Source: Bacillota bacterium (lineage in GTDB: Bacteria > Bacillota > Clostridia > Lachnospirales > Lachnospiraceae). From it: a stretch of 17,911 nt of DNA. A program made the position numbers and the translations under genes. The stretch is taken from assembly GCA_023409835.1 (NCBI GenBank), contig JAEYQV010000051.1, positions 1 to 17,911 on the forward strand, in the 5' to 3' direction. A model generated the notes under the pieces. The model was not told where the DNA came from. It made no database searches and worked only from the letters and a program-made list of their open reading frames with translations. Shown one piece after another: positions 6,924 through 15,507 of the stretch (its first letter is position 1; each line of letters opens with the position of its first letter).

Positions 6924-9527
6924 CTAAACATTTTTACTCGTAATAACCATTTCAATATTTTTATTTGGACAGCGATTATAGCACATACCACAGGCTACAC
7001 AAGCCTCAGGTTCTATTGCTAAGGTATCCGTCTCCTTGATGAAGGGAGCAAAATCGGTGCAAATGGTTTTACATAATTGACAACCCTCTCCACATCCACA
7101 GTTTAAGCAGCGGGATGCTTCTTTGACGGCTTCCTCCTCTGTCAAAACTCTTGTATATGTCTCAAAGTTGTTGTTAAGCTCTTTTGTAACCTCGGTATCG
7201 GTATTGACAGCTGCTTGCTCTTCCTTAAAATATCCTACTCGTTGAAGTACATCCTCTGTATTGACGCATACCACGCTTTCGGTATATTGCAGGGTTGCCT
7301 TTTCACCAAGGATATATCGATCCATAGATACCGCTGCCGCTTTACCTGTAGCAATTGCTGTGATAATATTGGCATTTCTTACGACATCTCCGCCTGCAAA
7401 TACGCCATCTTGATCTGTTGCACCGGTTTTCGCTGAGATTTTAACGAAGCCATTGGAGCTGCCAATGCTTCCAATCCGGTCAAGCTCTGCCTGTGTTCCC
7501 TGTCCGATAATCAGGGTTTCACAGTCCACCTTCATGGTGATTCCGGCCTGGTTTAAGAATTCGACAGCTGCAACTCTGCCATCCATCGTTTCAATACTCT
7601 TTACTTCTACCTCATTTATTAGCTTTACTCCTTCAGCCACAGCCCTCTTTAGGTTTTCAACCAGGAAGGAACGCTTCGAAGAAGCATTTTTATATGCCAG
7701 ATAAACATTTTCTGCGCCTAGTCTTACCGCAGTCCTGGCAGAATCGATTGCCGCATAATGATTGCCATATACGACTACCGTTTTTCCGATTGTTATGGGT
7801 TCTTCCTTACTTACACTCTTCAGTAGCTCATTTGCATAGATAACTCCCTGAGCCCCTTCTCCCTGTAAATGAAGTACATTCACTTTTTGAGCACCGGTTC
7901 CCAGGAAGATCGCTTCGAAGCCATCCTCTTTCAAGGAGGATACGGATATATCCCTGCCAAGTTCCTTACCTGTTTCAAATATAATGCCCAGCTCCTTGAT
8001 CGCTTCCAGCTCTTCCTCTAGGATGCTTTGTCCCAGTCTGAACTTAGGTAAGCCATAGGAGAGCATTCCACCCGGCTTTTCCTCCCGTTCAAATACAGTC
8101 ACCTGGTAGCCGGCTCTTCTAAGCTCTACCGCACAGGAAAGACCGGCAGGACCCGAACCGATTACCGCAGCTTTATGACCGTTATCTGCTACTGCCAAAG
8201 CATTGGGCTTCCAGCCACTCATTTTTCCGTATTCCAGCACGAAGCGTTTGATATCCCTTATCTGAACGGGTCTTCCCTTAATTCCACGGGTACATGCATC
8301 CTCACAGGGATGAGTACATACAAGGGCACAGATTCCCTGCAAAGGATTCTTCGAGGTAATCAAATCAAAGGCTTCTTTGTATTCCCCTTTGGCTACCTTT
8401 GTAATATAAGCCTGAGCCGGAACATGATGGGGGCAAGCCACCTTACAGGGAGCTGAAAGATTAGGCTTCTTAATTTTGGCATAGCCACCGTGAAGTGTAA
8501 CTTCTGTTGCTGTTTTTACCTCCGGTACGATCTTTGAGCAAAAATCATTCAGCGTAGCATATCCGTTGTCCTCCATGTATTGCTTCATTCCTGCAATCAT
8601 AGGACGGACAATGTCATATCCGTTGATCAGGGTCTCTGCACAGATACCAAGCAGATTTCCTCCGCACAGCACCATCTCAACGGCGTCCTTCCAGTTAGTG
8701 ATACCGCCTGTTGCCATAATAAAGGGATCATTGCCGCATACCTTTCTTATTTCATAGGTATCGCGCTGTGCCAGCGGTTTCAGCCAGCTTCCGCAGTGAC
8801 AGCTCATACTGATCTCGTCCTGCATATGAAAGAAGGAGCTTTCCGGATGCTCCAGATTTATTGGAGGTATACCCATGCGATTGCCTGCTGACCCGACAGC
8901 ATCCACACCTACCGCATATAGTGCCTGTGCAACCTTAGCAATCTGGCCGCCTTCCGGTGTCAGCTTAACAAACAAGGGAATACTGATATTTTCCTTTACT
9001 GCTTTTGCTATCTCAGTTGCAACATCTGCCTGTTGCCCCATGCTGGCTCCTGTCTTCTTTGTTGTGGAAGCAGAGTCTCCGCTGGTTAGCTCCACGTTAA
9101 AGGACATATTCGGACAGCACATATTTAACTCGATGATATCTGCTCCGGCTTCCTCAAACTTCTTCGCCATATTTACCCAGCCCTCTACTCCATTATCTCC
9201 GGCATAGGTAATGTTTGCCATCAGCTTGAGGTCGGTTAACACCTTCTTAGCATCTCTGACCAGCGTTAAGCCTTCTTCGAAGGTTAATCTTTTCTCTGTA
9301 GTAAATGCCAGGGCATTCCTATCCTCGAAAATACCATAACGAGGTTTACGATTGATATAAGGAGCCGGATCAATACTGAGCTTGATACTTGCCGCAGCCC
9401 AGCCAGTCTCCTCGATACGTTTTAATTGGCGAACATTTTTGGTTGTCGGACCGGATGCTACGAAGAACGGATTCTTAAAGGTTACTCCGCCTATGGTTAT
9501 CGGTATCATAATATCCTTTCCCATCAT
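6924..9527 (-). CDS. Dihydropyrimidine dehydrogenase-like fusion flavoprotein (FMN barrel + Fe-S/FAD/NAD module + ferredoxin tail)
   Basis: 867 residues holding a full PreA+PreT-type electron path in one chain. Residues 1-330 are an FMN TIM barrel of the dihydroorotate/dihydropyrimidine dehydrogenase family; ELNMCCPN (133-140) holds Cys138, which aligns with the general-acid Cys671 of pig DPD. Residues 361-412 carry the GltD-type cysteines (CKVAC, CALVCTHPCEDAC). The FAD site is GSGPAG (457-462) with AGGD at 711-714. The pyridine-nucleotide site at 584-595 reads VVVYGNHYAAID, a degenerate form. The tail carries two ferredoxin-like cysteine sets (Cys807-823; Cys843, 846, 849, 853). The domain order (FMN first) differs from eukaryotic DPD, where FAD comes first. 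It starts 2 nt after the Gfo/Idh stop, so translation is coupled. Pyrimidine-contact residues of DPD (Asn736, Thr737) appear changed, so uracil is an uncertain substrate. The first of two adjacent ATGs is 7 nt from GGAGG. The exact reaction is unknown. Confidence 0.8.
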   Translation of the reverse strand: MMGKDIMIPITIGGVTFKNPFFVASGPTTKNVRQLKRIEETGWAAASIKLSIDPAPYINRKPRYGIFEDRNALAFTTEKRLTFEEGLTLVRDAKKVLTDLKLMANITYAGDNGVEGWVNMAKKFEEAGADIIELNMCCPNMSFNVELTSGDSASTTKKTGASMGQQADVATEIAKAVKENISIPLFVKLTPEGGQIAKVAQALYAVGVDAVGSAGNRMGIPPINLEHPESSFFHMQDEISMSCHCGSWLKPLAQRDTYEIRKVCGNDPFIMATGGITNWKDAVEMVLCGGNLLGICAETLINGYDIVRPMIAGMKQYMEDNGYATLNDFCSKIVPEVKTATEVTLHGGYAKIKKPNLSAPCKVACPHHVPAQAYITKVAKGEYKEAFDLITSKNPLQGICALVCTHPCEDACTRGIKGRPVQIRDIKRFVLEYGKMSGWKPNALAVADNGHKAAVIGSGPAGLSCAVELRRAGYQVTVFEREEKPGGMLSYGLPKFRLGQSILEEELEAIKELGIIFETGKELGRDISVSSLKEDGFEAIFLGTGAQKVNVLHLQGEGAQGVIYANELLKSVSKEEPITIGKTVVVYGNHYAAIDSARTAVRLGAENVYLAYKNASSKRSFLVENLKRAVAEGVKLINEVEVKSIETMDGRVAAVEFLNQAGITMKVDCETLIIGQGTQAELDRIGSIGSSNGFVKISAKTGATDQDGVFAGGDVVRNANIITAIATGKAAAVSMDRYILGEKATLQYTESVVCVNTEDVLQRVGYFKEEQAAVNTDTEVTKELNNNFETYTRVLTEEEAVKEASRCLNCGCGEGCQLCKTICTDFAPFIKETDTLAIEPEACVACGMCYNRCPNKNIEMVITSKNV

Positions 9528-9529
9528 TA

Positions 9530-10603
9530 TTACGCCTCCAATTTACTATTTTTAATTCTGATTCCCTCGCGTGATGATTGATAAATCAGATTTATTACTT
9601 CGAATGCTTCCAGTCCGTCAACTCCGCGAAGTCCTACCATAGCTTCTTTGTTTTGAGCTGCACATTCCATAAAGTGAAGAATTTCTCCCGTATATCCCAA
9701 GTTATATTTTTCGTCAATTGCAGGTGTGGACCAGCCGGTTGTCACCTCTGCCTTCTCTACGGTATAATCCAGTCCCGGAATACTAAATACCTTCACCGGT
9801 CCAGAGAAGGATAAATCTACATGGATGCATCCCTGCTCACAATAGATATCTACCATATCCTCCATACCGCCTACGGTTACATAGTTAGCCTCTAAGGTTG
9901 CATAGGTTCCATCCTTGAAGCTCATGAAGGCCCCAGCCCAGTCTTCGCCCTCCATCTTATGATGGATCAGGTTATTATCACCGCCGCCGGAGGTCATAGC
10001 CACTAACTCTTTCCATTCATTGTTCTTCAGTGCCAACATAAAGCTGACCGGATGTACACCCAAATGTACCATGCAGCCTCCCCCGCAATATTTAATTGAC
10101 TGGGCAAAGGGACTATGAGAACCGGAATGACTTTCATGAGCTCTGATATATAAGGGTTTTCCAAGCTGTCCGCTATTCATGATTTGAATGGCTTTTTGGA
10201 ATGCAGGAGCAAACAACCAATCCTCCGCATAATAGATCTGCTTTCCTACCCTTTTTGCTGTCTCAACCATGTTTCTTGCATCTTCAACCGTAGTAGCCAG
10301 GGGCTTCTCGCAAATAACATGCCTGCCGCGATTTAAAGCTGCTATTGCAACATCATGATGCAGGAAGTTGGGCATACAGATATCCACTACATCACATTCG
10401 ACTTCTGCAATCGCCTTCTCAAAATCATCATACGCAACATAGTCTGTAAATCCATATCGGTCCGCCAGGGCTTTGATTTTGTCTACTGCCCTGTCAACAA
10501 TTCCAACGATCTGTGCTTTATCTCTAATTCGTGCATAGCCATCTGCATGTAAATCCGCGGAAAATGCAGCACCAACTAATAATACTCTAACTTTATCTCC
10601 CAT
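9530..10603 (-). CDS. Gfo/Idh/MocA-family NAD(P)-dependent sugar dehydrogenase
   Basis: 357 residues from the ATG at 10603, which follows AAGGAGG closely; the frame is open upstream to 10660, but that would run into the preceding gene. The N-terminal Rossmann fold begins VRVLLVGAAFSADLH, with a GAAF loop in place of GxGxxG. The family signature ICEKPLA has Lys100, the general acid/base Lys of the EKP motif. YYAEDWLFAPAF corresponds to the usual substrate-loop motif. Where many members have an Asp in the L-x-D-x-G-x-H motif, this one reads MVHLGVHP, so the Asp is replaced by His180. Members oxidise or reduce a sugar hydroxyl (often C3) or inositol. Placed between the creatininase-like and DPD-like genes with 10-nt and 2-nt gaps, it is clearly part of the same unit. 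Substrate unknown. Confidence 0.88.
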   Translation of the reverse strand: MGDKVRVLLVGAAFSADLHADGYARIRDKAQIVGIVDRAVDKIKALADRYGFTDYVAYDDFEKAIAEVECDVVDICMPNFLHHDVAIAALNRGRHVICEKPLATTVEDARNMVETAKRVGKQIYYAEDWLFAPAFQKAIQIMNSGQLGKPLYIRAHESHSGSHSPFAQSIKYCGGGCMVHLGVHPVSFMLALKNNEWKELVAMTSGGGDNNLIHHKMEGEDWAGAFMSFKDGTYATLEANYVTVGGMEDMVDIYCEQGCIHVDLSFSGPVKVFSIPGLDYTVEKAEVTTGWSTPAIDEKYNLGYTGEILHFMECAAQNKEAMVGLRGVDGLEAFEVINLIYQSSREGIRIKNSKLEA

Positions 10604-10613
10604 TTCTTCCTCC

Positions 10614-11360
10614 TTAAAAATGACTGTATCCAAAGGGTTCCTTCGCAGACATAAAATCAAATGCTACCTGCATCTGAGTAACTGAATAATCAACGGCATA
10701 TTCCAGGATACGTTTCCCTTTATCGGCTGAAGCCTTTGTTGGTTCGCCCCATACACCGGAAGGAGTTGCTCGGAATATACTGCCGTAGCTTAAATAGGAA
10801 CGTGCCACATCGGGTACGTAATCCTTTGCCTCCTCCATAAGTACCGTATCCGGCTCCAAATGCAGCATAAGTGAGGTTTCACATTCACCGGCATGCAATT
10901 CCGTGTTGGTCTCCATAATGCCTTCCTTATAAAGCATCGGGAAGATATCACAAATATCAATTTTAGCTACCATCAGATCCGGATTGAATTTTGCATTTAA
11001 CTCACGTACCAGAGGTGTCATGATAAAAATTCCACCATGGCATTGCAGGAGACAAACCTTTTTGAAGCCCTGCTCCTTGAGGGACATAATAATGTCCGTC
11101 ATCATATGATAGAAGGTATCCGGATTCATCCAGACAGAGCCTTTTTTTCCCATCTGCTCGCGACAGGTGCTGATCGGTAACGCAGGAATAAGAAATCCTC
11201 CCGTCTTCCTTGCCACTCCTTCGCCTAAAGCGGTAGCAATTGACCAGTCTGTGATTACCGGAAGGTGGGGTCCATGCTGTTCTATGGAGCCAACAGGAAT
11301 AATCGCCAAATCCGGGTCCTGTCTCATAATTTCATCTGCTGACATTCTATGTAATTGCAT
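10614..11360 (-). CDS. Creatininase-family metal-dependent amidohydrolase
   Basis: 248 residues from the ATG at 11360, 8 nt after AGGAG; the frame is open to a GTG at 11369, but that GTG overlaps the AGGAG itself. The family motif PVGSIEQHGPHLPVITD gives metal ligands Glu27, His29 and Asp38. QCHGGI holds His108; the family's usual GHGGN is altered at both ends. HAGECETS holds His156 and Glu161, the last metal-binding set. The length is typical. Characterised members include creatininase (opens the creatinine lactam), ArfB (formamide hydrolysis in archaeal flavin synthesis) and MftE (peptide cleavage), so the shared theme is hydrolysis of an amide or cyclic amide. In this operon it probably opens a lactam or removes an amide from the imported compound. 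That is inference; creatinine itself is not implied. Confidence 0.85.
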   Translation of the reverse strand: MQLHRMSADEIMRQDPDLAIIPVGSIEQHGPHLPVITDWSIATALGEGVARKTGGFLIPALPISTCREQMGKKGSVWMNPDTFYHMMTDIIMSLKEQGFKKVCLLQCHGGIFIMTPLVRELNAKFNPDLMVAKIDICDIFPMLYKEGIMETNTELHAGECETSLMLHLEPDTVLMEEAKDYVPDVARSYLSYGSIFRATPSGVWGEPTKASADKGKRILEYAVDYSVTQMQVAFDFMSAKEPFGYSHF

Positions 11361-11383
11361 TTGATACACTCCTTTATTCTGCT

Positions 11384-12157
11384 CTACAGGCTAAGCTTTG
11401 CCTTTGATGCACTATCCTTATCCAGATAAAGTACTGAGGATGCATGTGTTCTTAGTATGCTTGCCGGGCAAGCGGTAGAGATTGGTCCATGAAGCATCGC
11501 TTCAACTGCATTTGCCTTTAATTTACCCGGTACAACCGCAATGGTCTCCGGAGTATTGATAATTGCACTCATAGTCAGTGTCAATGCGTATTTCGGAACA
11601 TCCGCTAAGGTAGGGAAACAGCCGTCATTTACTTGCTGATTGCGGCATACCTCATCGAGCTCCACCACCTTAACTAAATAAGGATCATTAAAATCTGCAA
11701 CCGGAGGATCATTAAATGCCAGGTGTCCATTTTCACCCACACCCAGTAAAATCAAATCCGGTGGATACTTCTTTAAGAGTTCACTATAGGTCTCACAGGC
11801 CTTTGCTTCTTCTTCACCGGCATCAGCTATATAGTGAATCTCTTTAAAGGTGACACGATCGAAGATTGCGCGGCGCAGGAAATTTCCAAAGCCGGCCGGT
11901 GCATCCTTCGGGAGTCCGATATATTCATCCATATGCATCGCACGCACATGATTCCATTCCACATCACAAAGAAGTAATTCTTCCAGTAGCTCATTCTGAG
12001 AAGGTGCTGCTGCAAATACTACGGTAGCTTCTCCCTTCTCGGCAATAATTCTCTTTAATCTATTTTCAACATCCTTGGCAGCGTTATGACCCATTTCTCT
12101 TCTTGTGTCAAACACTCTGACCCTCAATTTATCCACCACACTATTATTAACTTCCAT
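11384..12157 (-). CDS. NagB-family sugar-phosphate deaminase/isomerase, divergent
   Basis: 257 residues, aligning over its length with glucosamine-6-phosphate deaminase. It keeps HMDEYIGL (Asp77, equivalent to the base Asp72 of E. coli NagB), GENGHLAFND (His145, equivalent to the ring-opening His143) and GKLKANAVEA (a Lys near NagB Lys208). It differs at informative sites. The N-terminal phosphate loop, GGTP-like in NagB, reads AAAPSQN. NagB Asp141 is Asn143 here and NagB Glu148 is Asp150. The usual SRFF segment is RNQQVNDGCF. The branch therefore probably works on a compound other than glucosamine 6-phosphate, or as a 6-phosphogluconolactonase-like or isomerase enzyme. The ATG at 12157 lies 6 nt after AAGGAG. 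It sits 20 nt after livF and 23 nt before the creatininase-like gene. Family sure, substrate not. Confidence 0.82.
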   Translation of the reverse strand: MEVNNSVVDKLRVRVFDTRREMGHNAAKDVENRLKRIIAEKGEATVVFAAAPSQNELLEELLLCDVEWNHVRAMHMDEYIGLPKDAPAGFGNFLRRAIFDRVTFKEIHYIADAGEEEAKACETYSELLKKYPPDLILLGVGENGHLAFNDPPVADFNDPYLVKVVELDEVCRNQQVNDGCFPTLADVPKYALTLTMSAIINTPETIAVVPGKLKANAVEAMLHGPISTACPASILRTHASSVLYLDKDSASKAKLSL

Positions 12158-12177
12158 ATTCTACTCCTTGATTTATA

Positions 12178-12909
12178 TTAGCCGATTGGATCAACGCTAC
12201 ATCGATTTCCACCTAAATAAGCCTTCGCAATATCAGGATTATCCAACAGCTCTTTGCCTGTACCTTTGCAGGCAATATTACCATTCTCGATTACATAACC
12301 GTAATCACAAATACTTAAAGATTTCTTTGCATTTTGTTCAACGAGAACAACCGTAATGCCCTGGTCTCTAACCGCTTGTATATTGGCAAACACGTCCTTT
12401 ACAACAATCGGAGCCAATCCAAGGGAGGGCTCATCAAGCAGCAGTAGGCGAGGCTTAGACATTAGCGCTCTGCATATAACCAGCATCTGTTGCTCACCGC
12501 CGGAAAGAGTTCCGGCATCCTGATTCTTTCGTTCCTTAAGACGGGGGAAAAGCTTATATTGCTCATTCATCAGACAGTTGATTTCACTTCTGTTACTATT
12601 ACTATAAGCACCAATTCGCAGATTTTCTTCTACCGATAACCCTGCAAAAACCTTACGTCCCTCCGGTACCTGTGATATGCCAAATTTTACGATCTGATTC
12701 GATTTATCCGGCAGCTTATTACCGTCAAATTCAATAGTTCCGGTACGCTTAACCATGCCGGAGATAGCATTCAGAATCGTAGTTTTACCTGCTCCGTTTG
12801 AGCCAATAATTGCAGTAATGCTGCCTTTCTCCACCTGCATATTGATGCCATGAATAGCTTCTACTTGTCCATATGTGACTCTTAAGTCCTTAATATTCAA
12901 CAATGCCAT
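12178..12909 (-). CDS. livF: Branched-chain amino acid-type ABC transporter ATPase, LivF
   Basis: 243 residues from the ATG at 12909, 9 nt after AGGAGG (the frame is open six codons further upstream into livG). It has Walker A GSNGAGKT, the signature LSGGEQQ, Walker B LLLLDEP followed by SLGLAP, and a switch His replaced in the LVEQNAKK region, all typical of LivF. It forms the ATPase pair with LivG on the inner face of the membrane and drives uptake through LivH/LivM. It lies 4 nt after livG. Liv-type systems carry amino acids, amides, urea and some aromatic or sugar-acid compounds, so the family name does not fix the substrate. Confidence 0.93.
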   Translation of the reverse strand: MALLNIKDLRVTYGQVEAIHGINMQVEKGSITAIIGSNGAGKTTILNAISGMVKRTGTIEFDGNKLPDKSNQIVKFGISQVPEGRKVFAGLSVEENLRIGAYSNSNRSEINCLMNEQYKLFPRLKERKNQDAGTLSGGEQQMLVICRALMSKPRLLLLDEPSLGLAPIVVKDVFANIQAVRDQGITVVLVEQNAKKSLSICDYGYVIENGNIACKGTGKELLDNPDIAKAYLGGNRCSVDPIG

Positions 12910-12913
12910 GCTA

Positions 12914-13684
12914 CTATTCCTCCTCACCTAAATATGCAGCTAATACAGCCGGATTCACTTGTATCTCCTCAGGTGTTCCCTGAGCAATGGTATGTCCGAA
13001 ATCCTGAACATAGATGTAATCGCATAAGCTCATAATCAGATCCATACGATGTTCGATGATTAAAATTGATAAGTCAAACTTCTCCTTAATGTCCCTGATA
13101 AAGTCGATTAATACAAATACCTCCTCGGGATTAAGACCGGCAGCCGGCTCATCAAGCAAAAGTAATTTCGGCTTGCTGGCAAGAGCACGTGCAATCTCTA
13201 CTCTTCTTTGTATACCGTAGGATAGATTACTTGGTCTCATCTCTGCAAATTGAGAAAGCTTTAGAACCTCAAGGCAATGCATTGCCTCCGCTTCGATTCG
13301 TTTTTCTTCCTTACGAACGCGGGGCAGTTTGAAAAACGCTTCCAGCATACTGTATTTACCGGCATGATCCAAGCCAACCTTGACATTATCCAGGACATTA
13401 AGACCTGCAAAAAGACGGGTATTCTGGAAGGTTCTTGACAGTCCCATACGGGCGATTTGGATTTGATCCTTTGCAGTTACATCCACGCCATCGAATTCTA
13501 TGGTTCCTGAACCGGGTGTATAAATATGTGACAAAAGATTAAAGATGGTGGTTTTTCCGGCTCCATTCGGACCAATAATACCTTTAATTTCTCCCTTTTT
13601 GATTTCCATGGAGAACTTATCTACCGCGGTTACACCGCCGAATTTAATTCCAATCTCTTTCGTTCTGAGTATGTATTCACTCAT
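12914..13684 (-). CDS. livG: Branched-chain amino acid-type ABC transporter ATPase, LivG
   Basis: 256 residues. Walker A is GPNGAGKT, the signature is LSYGIQRRVEIARALA (the LSYG form is usual for LivG) and Walker B is LLLLDEPAAGLNPEE. The switch histidine is in LIIEHRMD. The ATG overlaps the stop codon of livM by one base (TAATG), so the two are translationally coupled; GGAGG precedes it. It pairs with LivF. Confidence 0.94.
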   Translation of the reverse strand: MSEYILRTKEIGIKFGGVTAVDKFSMEIKKGEIKGIIGPNGAGKTTIFNLLSHIYTPGSGTIEFDGVDVTAKDQIQIARMGLSRTFQNTRLFAGLNVLDNVKVGLDHAGKYSMLEAFFKLPRVRKEEKRIEAEAMHCLEVLKLSQFAEMRPSNLSYGIQRRVEIARALASKPKLLLLDEPAAGLNPEEVFVLIDFIRDIKEKFDLSILIIEHRMDLIMSLCDYIYVQDFGHTIAQGTPEEIQVNPAVLAAYLGEEE

Positions 13685-14595
13685 TATTTATGCCCCCTCC
13701 TTCCATGGTTTTCTTTTTTCTTTGTCTTTGAGAATAATTTTTTTATGTTTTTCAGATTAATCTCGTATTCACCAAACAAACCGGTCGGTCTTACGTTCAA
13801 TACGATAATAATTAAAATGCAGTATAAAATGGTACGGTATTCTTGTAAGCTTTGACCAAATAAAGTTACACTTCTGAAAAGCTCCGGTAAGACCTTAAGT
13901 ACAAAACCTGAAATTACAGATCCTGTCATACTGTTGGTACCTCCGAAGAAAAGGAAGATTTCCAACTCGGAGGATGCGGTGAAGCCATAGGTTTCAGGAA
14001 GAAGAACTCTGCTTTGGAGACCCAGTAAAATACCGGAGATGGAAGCAATAACGGAAGCCAAAACATAGATTTTAATCTTCAGTTTATACACATCAATGGC
14101 AAAACTCTTCGCTGCTAATTCATCATTTTTTAGTGCAATACACATACGGCCAAAACGTGAATATTTTAAATTGTGAATTGCGATGATAACAACTACTGTA
14201 ATAACTAATACAATGATAATTAAATTCTTCACCTTTGGAATTTTAGTAAAGCCCTGTGATCCGTTGGTGATACTGCTAAATGTGATAAGTAAAGCGGTTA
14301 CCGCTTGTCCAAGTCCGATAGAGATCAGAGAAAAGTAATCCTTTCTTAGACGCACGGTCGGATAAGCTGCAATGAAGGCAATAATCGCAGAAAGAGTTAT
14401 GCCTAAAATGGAGGTAAACCAGAAGGAAATACCAAGCTTGCTTGCCAGGATAAAGGTTCCATATGCTCCTATTGCCATATAGCCAGCCTGTCCTAAGCTA
14501 AACATTCCCGCGAGACCGGTAAGTGCAAAAATACCTGTAATGGATATGACTGAAATACACGCTTGAATTAACAAGCCTATTTGATATGATGACAT
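13684..14595 (-). CDS. livM: Branched-chain amino acid-type ABC transporter permease, LivM
   Basis: 303 residues, mostly hydrophobic, with about eight to ten membrane segments. The N-terminal motif ALTGLAGMFSLGQAGYMAIGAY is the LivM signature (GxxSLGQAxFxxIGAY). A cytoplasmic loop near residues 145-175 (KYSRFGRMCIALKNDELAA) is the EAA-like contact with the ATPase. AGGAGGG precedes the ATG. The basic C-terminus ends just before livG with a one-base overlap. It forms the translocation pore with LivH. Confidence 0.93.
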   Translation of the reverse strand: MSSYQIGLLIQACISVISITGIFALTGLAGMFSLGQAGYMAIGAYGTFILASKLGISFWFTSILGITLSAIIAFIAAYPTVRLRKDYFSLISIGLGQAVTALLITFSSITNGSQGFTKIPKVKNLIIIVLVITVVVIIAIHNLKYSRFGRMCIALKNDELAAKSFAIDVYKLKIKIYVLASVIASISGILLGLQSRVLLPETYGFTASSELEIFLFFGGTNSMTGSVISGFVLKVLPELFRSVTLFGQSLQEYRTILYCILIIIVLNVRPTGLFGEYEINLKNIKKLFSKTKKKENHGRRGHK

Positions 14596-14606
14596 GAGTA
14601 TCCCTC

Positions 14607-15488
14607 CTAAACCTTATCTTGGGCAAACTTACCGGAAATGCCCTGTGGTCTGACAAATAAGAAAAACAACATAATACCAAATAACAATACCGGTGTAACG
14701 CTGGAGCCAAGATTGTAAACGGATATCATCTCGACAATACCCAGGAGAATAGCCGCCAGGATTGCTCCAGGTAAGCTTCCTAATCCACCGATGGTTGATG
14801 CAATGAAGCCTTTTACAACCATGGAGGATCCGAGGGTAGGGTAAACAGAATACTTCATTCCGAGAAGTGTTCCGGATACTCCTGCCAATAATCCGGCCAA
14901 TGCAAAGGTAAATACGATTACAAGTCCGGAATTGATACCCATTAACCGGCCAGTGTGACTATCAATAGAAACCGCGCGAATCGCAAGACCAAGTTTCGTT
15001 TTTTCGATGATTATCATTAGTACTGCTAAGATTGCAATGGAAATTGCAAGTATTACTGCATCTAACGTAGATACTTTAGCTCCTAGAACTACCAATGATG
15101 TCTTTTCGAACATTCGAGGAAATCCGTAGGATGCCTTACCATAGAAAACATTAAGAATCTGTTCGATTAATATACCAAACGTAATGGAAGCAACAAAATA
15201 ATAGATGGTAGGACTATTCTTCTTACGAATATTACGATAACAAATCGTATCAAGTAATAAAGCGACAATAAGACTCATGATACTTGTAAATATAATTGTC
15301 ATCCAAATGGGTGGAGTTTCAGGAAATGCAGCTTGAAAAAAATATGCGATATATGCCGATGCACTAATCATTCCACCATGTGCGAAATTACTAAATTTCA
15401 AAATACTAAATACAAGTGCAAATCCAACCGCAATCAGAGCATATACAGCCCCTAAGGAAATACCATTAAATAATAGTTGCAGGTTCAT
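14607..15488 (-). CDS. livH: Branched-chain amino acid-type ABC transporter permease, LivH
   Basis: 293 residues from the ATG at 15488, 5 nt after GGAGG; a further ATG at 15500 overlaps that ribosome binding site and is not used. The N-terminus carries the LivH signature GAVYALIAVGFALVFSILK followed by FSNFAHGG. The ATPase-contact loop reads LGLAIRAVSIDSHTGRLMGI, and GGLGSLPGAILAAILLG is the conserved late motif. About eight membrane segments are visible. It is 11 nt before livM, and 68 nt separate it from the binding-protein gene, a gap filled mostly by a hairpin. Confidence 0.93.
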   Translation of the reverse strand: MNLQLLFNGISLGAVYALIAVGFALVFSILKFSNFAHGGMISASAYIAYFFQAAFPETPPIWMTIIFTSIMSLIVALLLDTICYRNIRKKNSPTIYYFVASITFGILIEQILNVFYGKASYGFPRMFEKTSLVVLGAKVSTLDAVILAISIAILAVLMIIIEKTKLGLAIRAVSIDSHTGRLMGINSGLVIVFTFALAGLLAGVSGTLLGMKYSVYPTLGSSMVVKGFIASTIGGLGSLPGAILAAILLGIVEMISVYNLGSSVTPVLLFGIMLFFLFVRPQGISGKFAQDKV

Positions 15489-15507
15489 TGTTTCCTCCAT
15501 ATCTTAT

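Noticed and set aside
9090..9130. Loss of the DPD general-acid cysteine
   Set aside because: At first the SMGQ segment seemed to replace it, but the catalytic Cys lies in the N-x-S-C-P motif, which here reads NMCCP with Cys138 kept.
8875..9207. 110-codon plus-strand frame opposite the DPD-like gene
   Set aside because: Antisense shadow of the conserved FMN barrel; no ribosome binding site and no recognisable motif.
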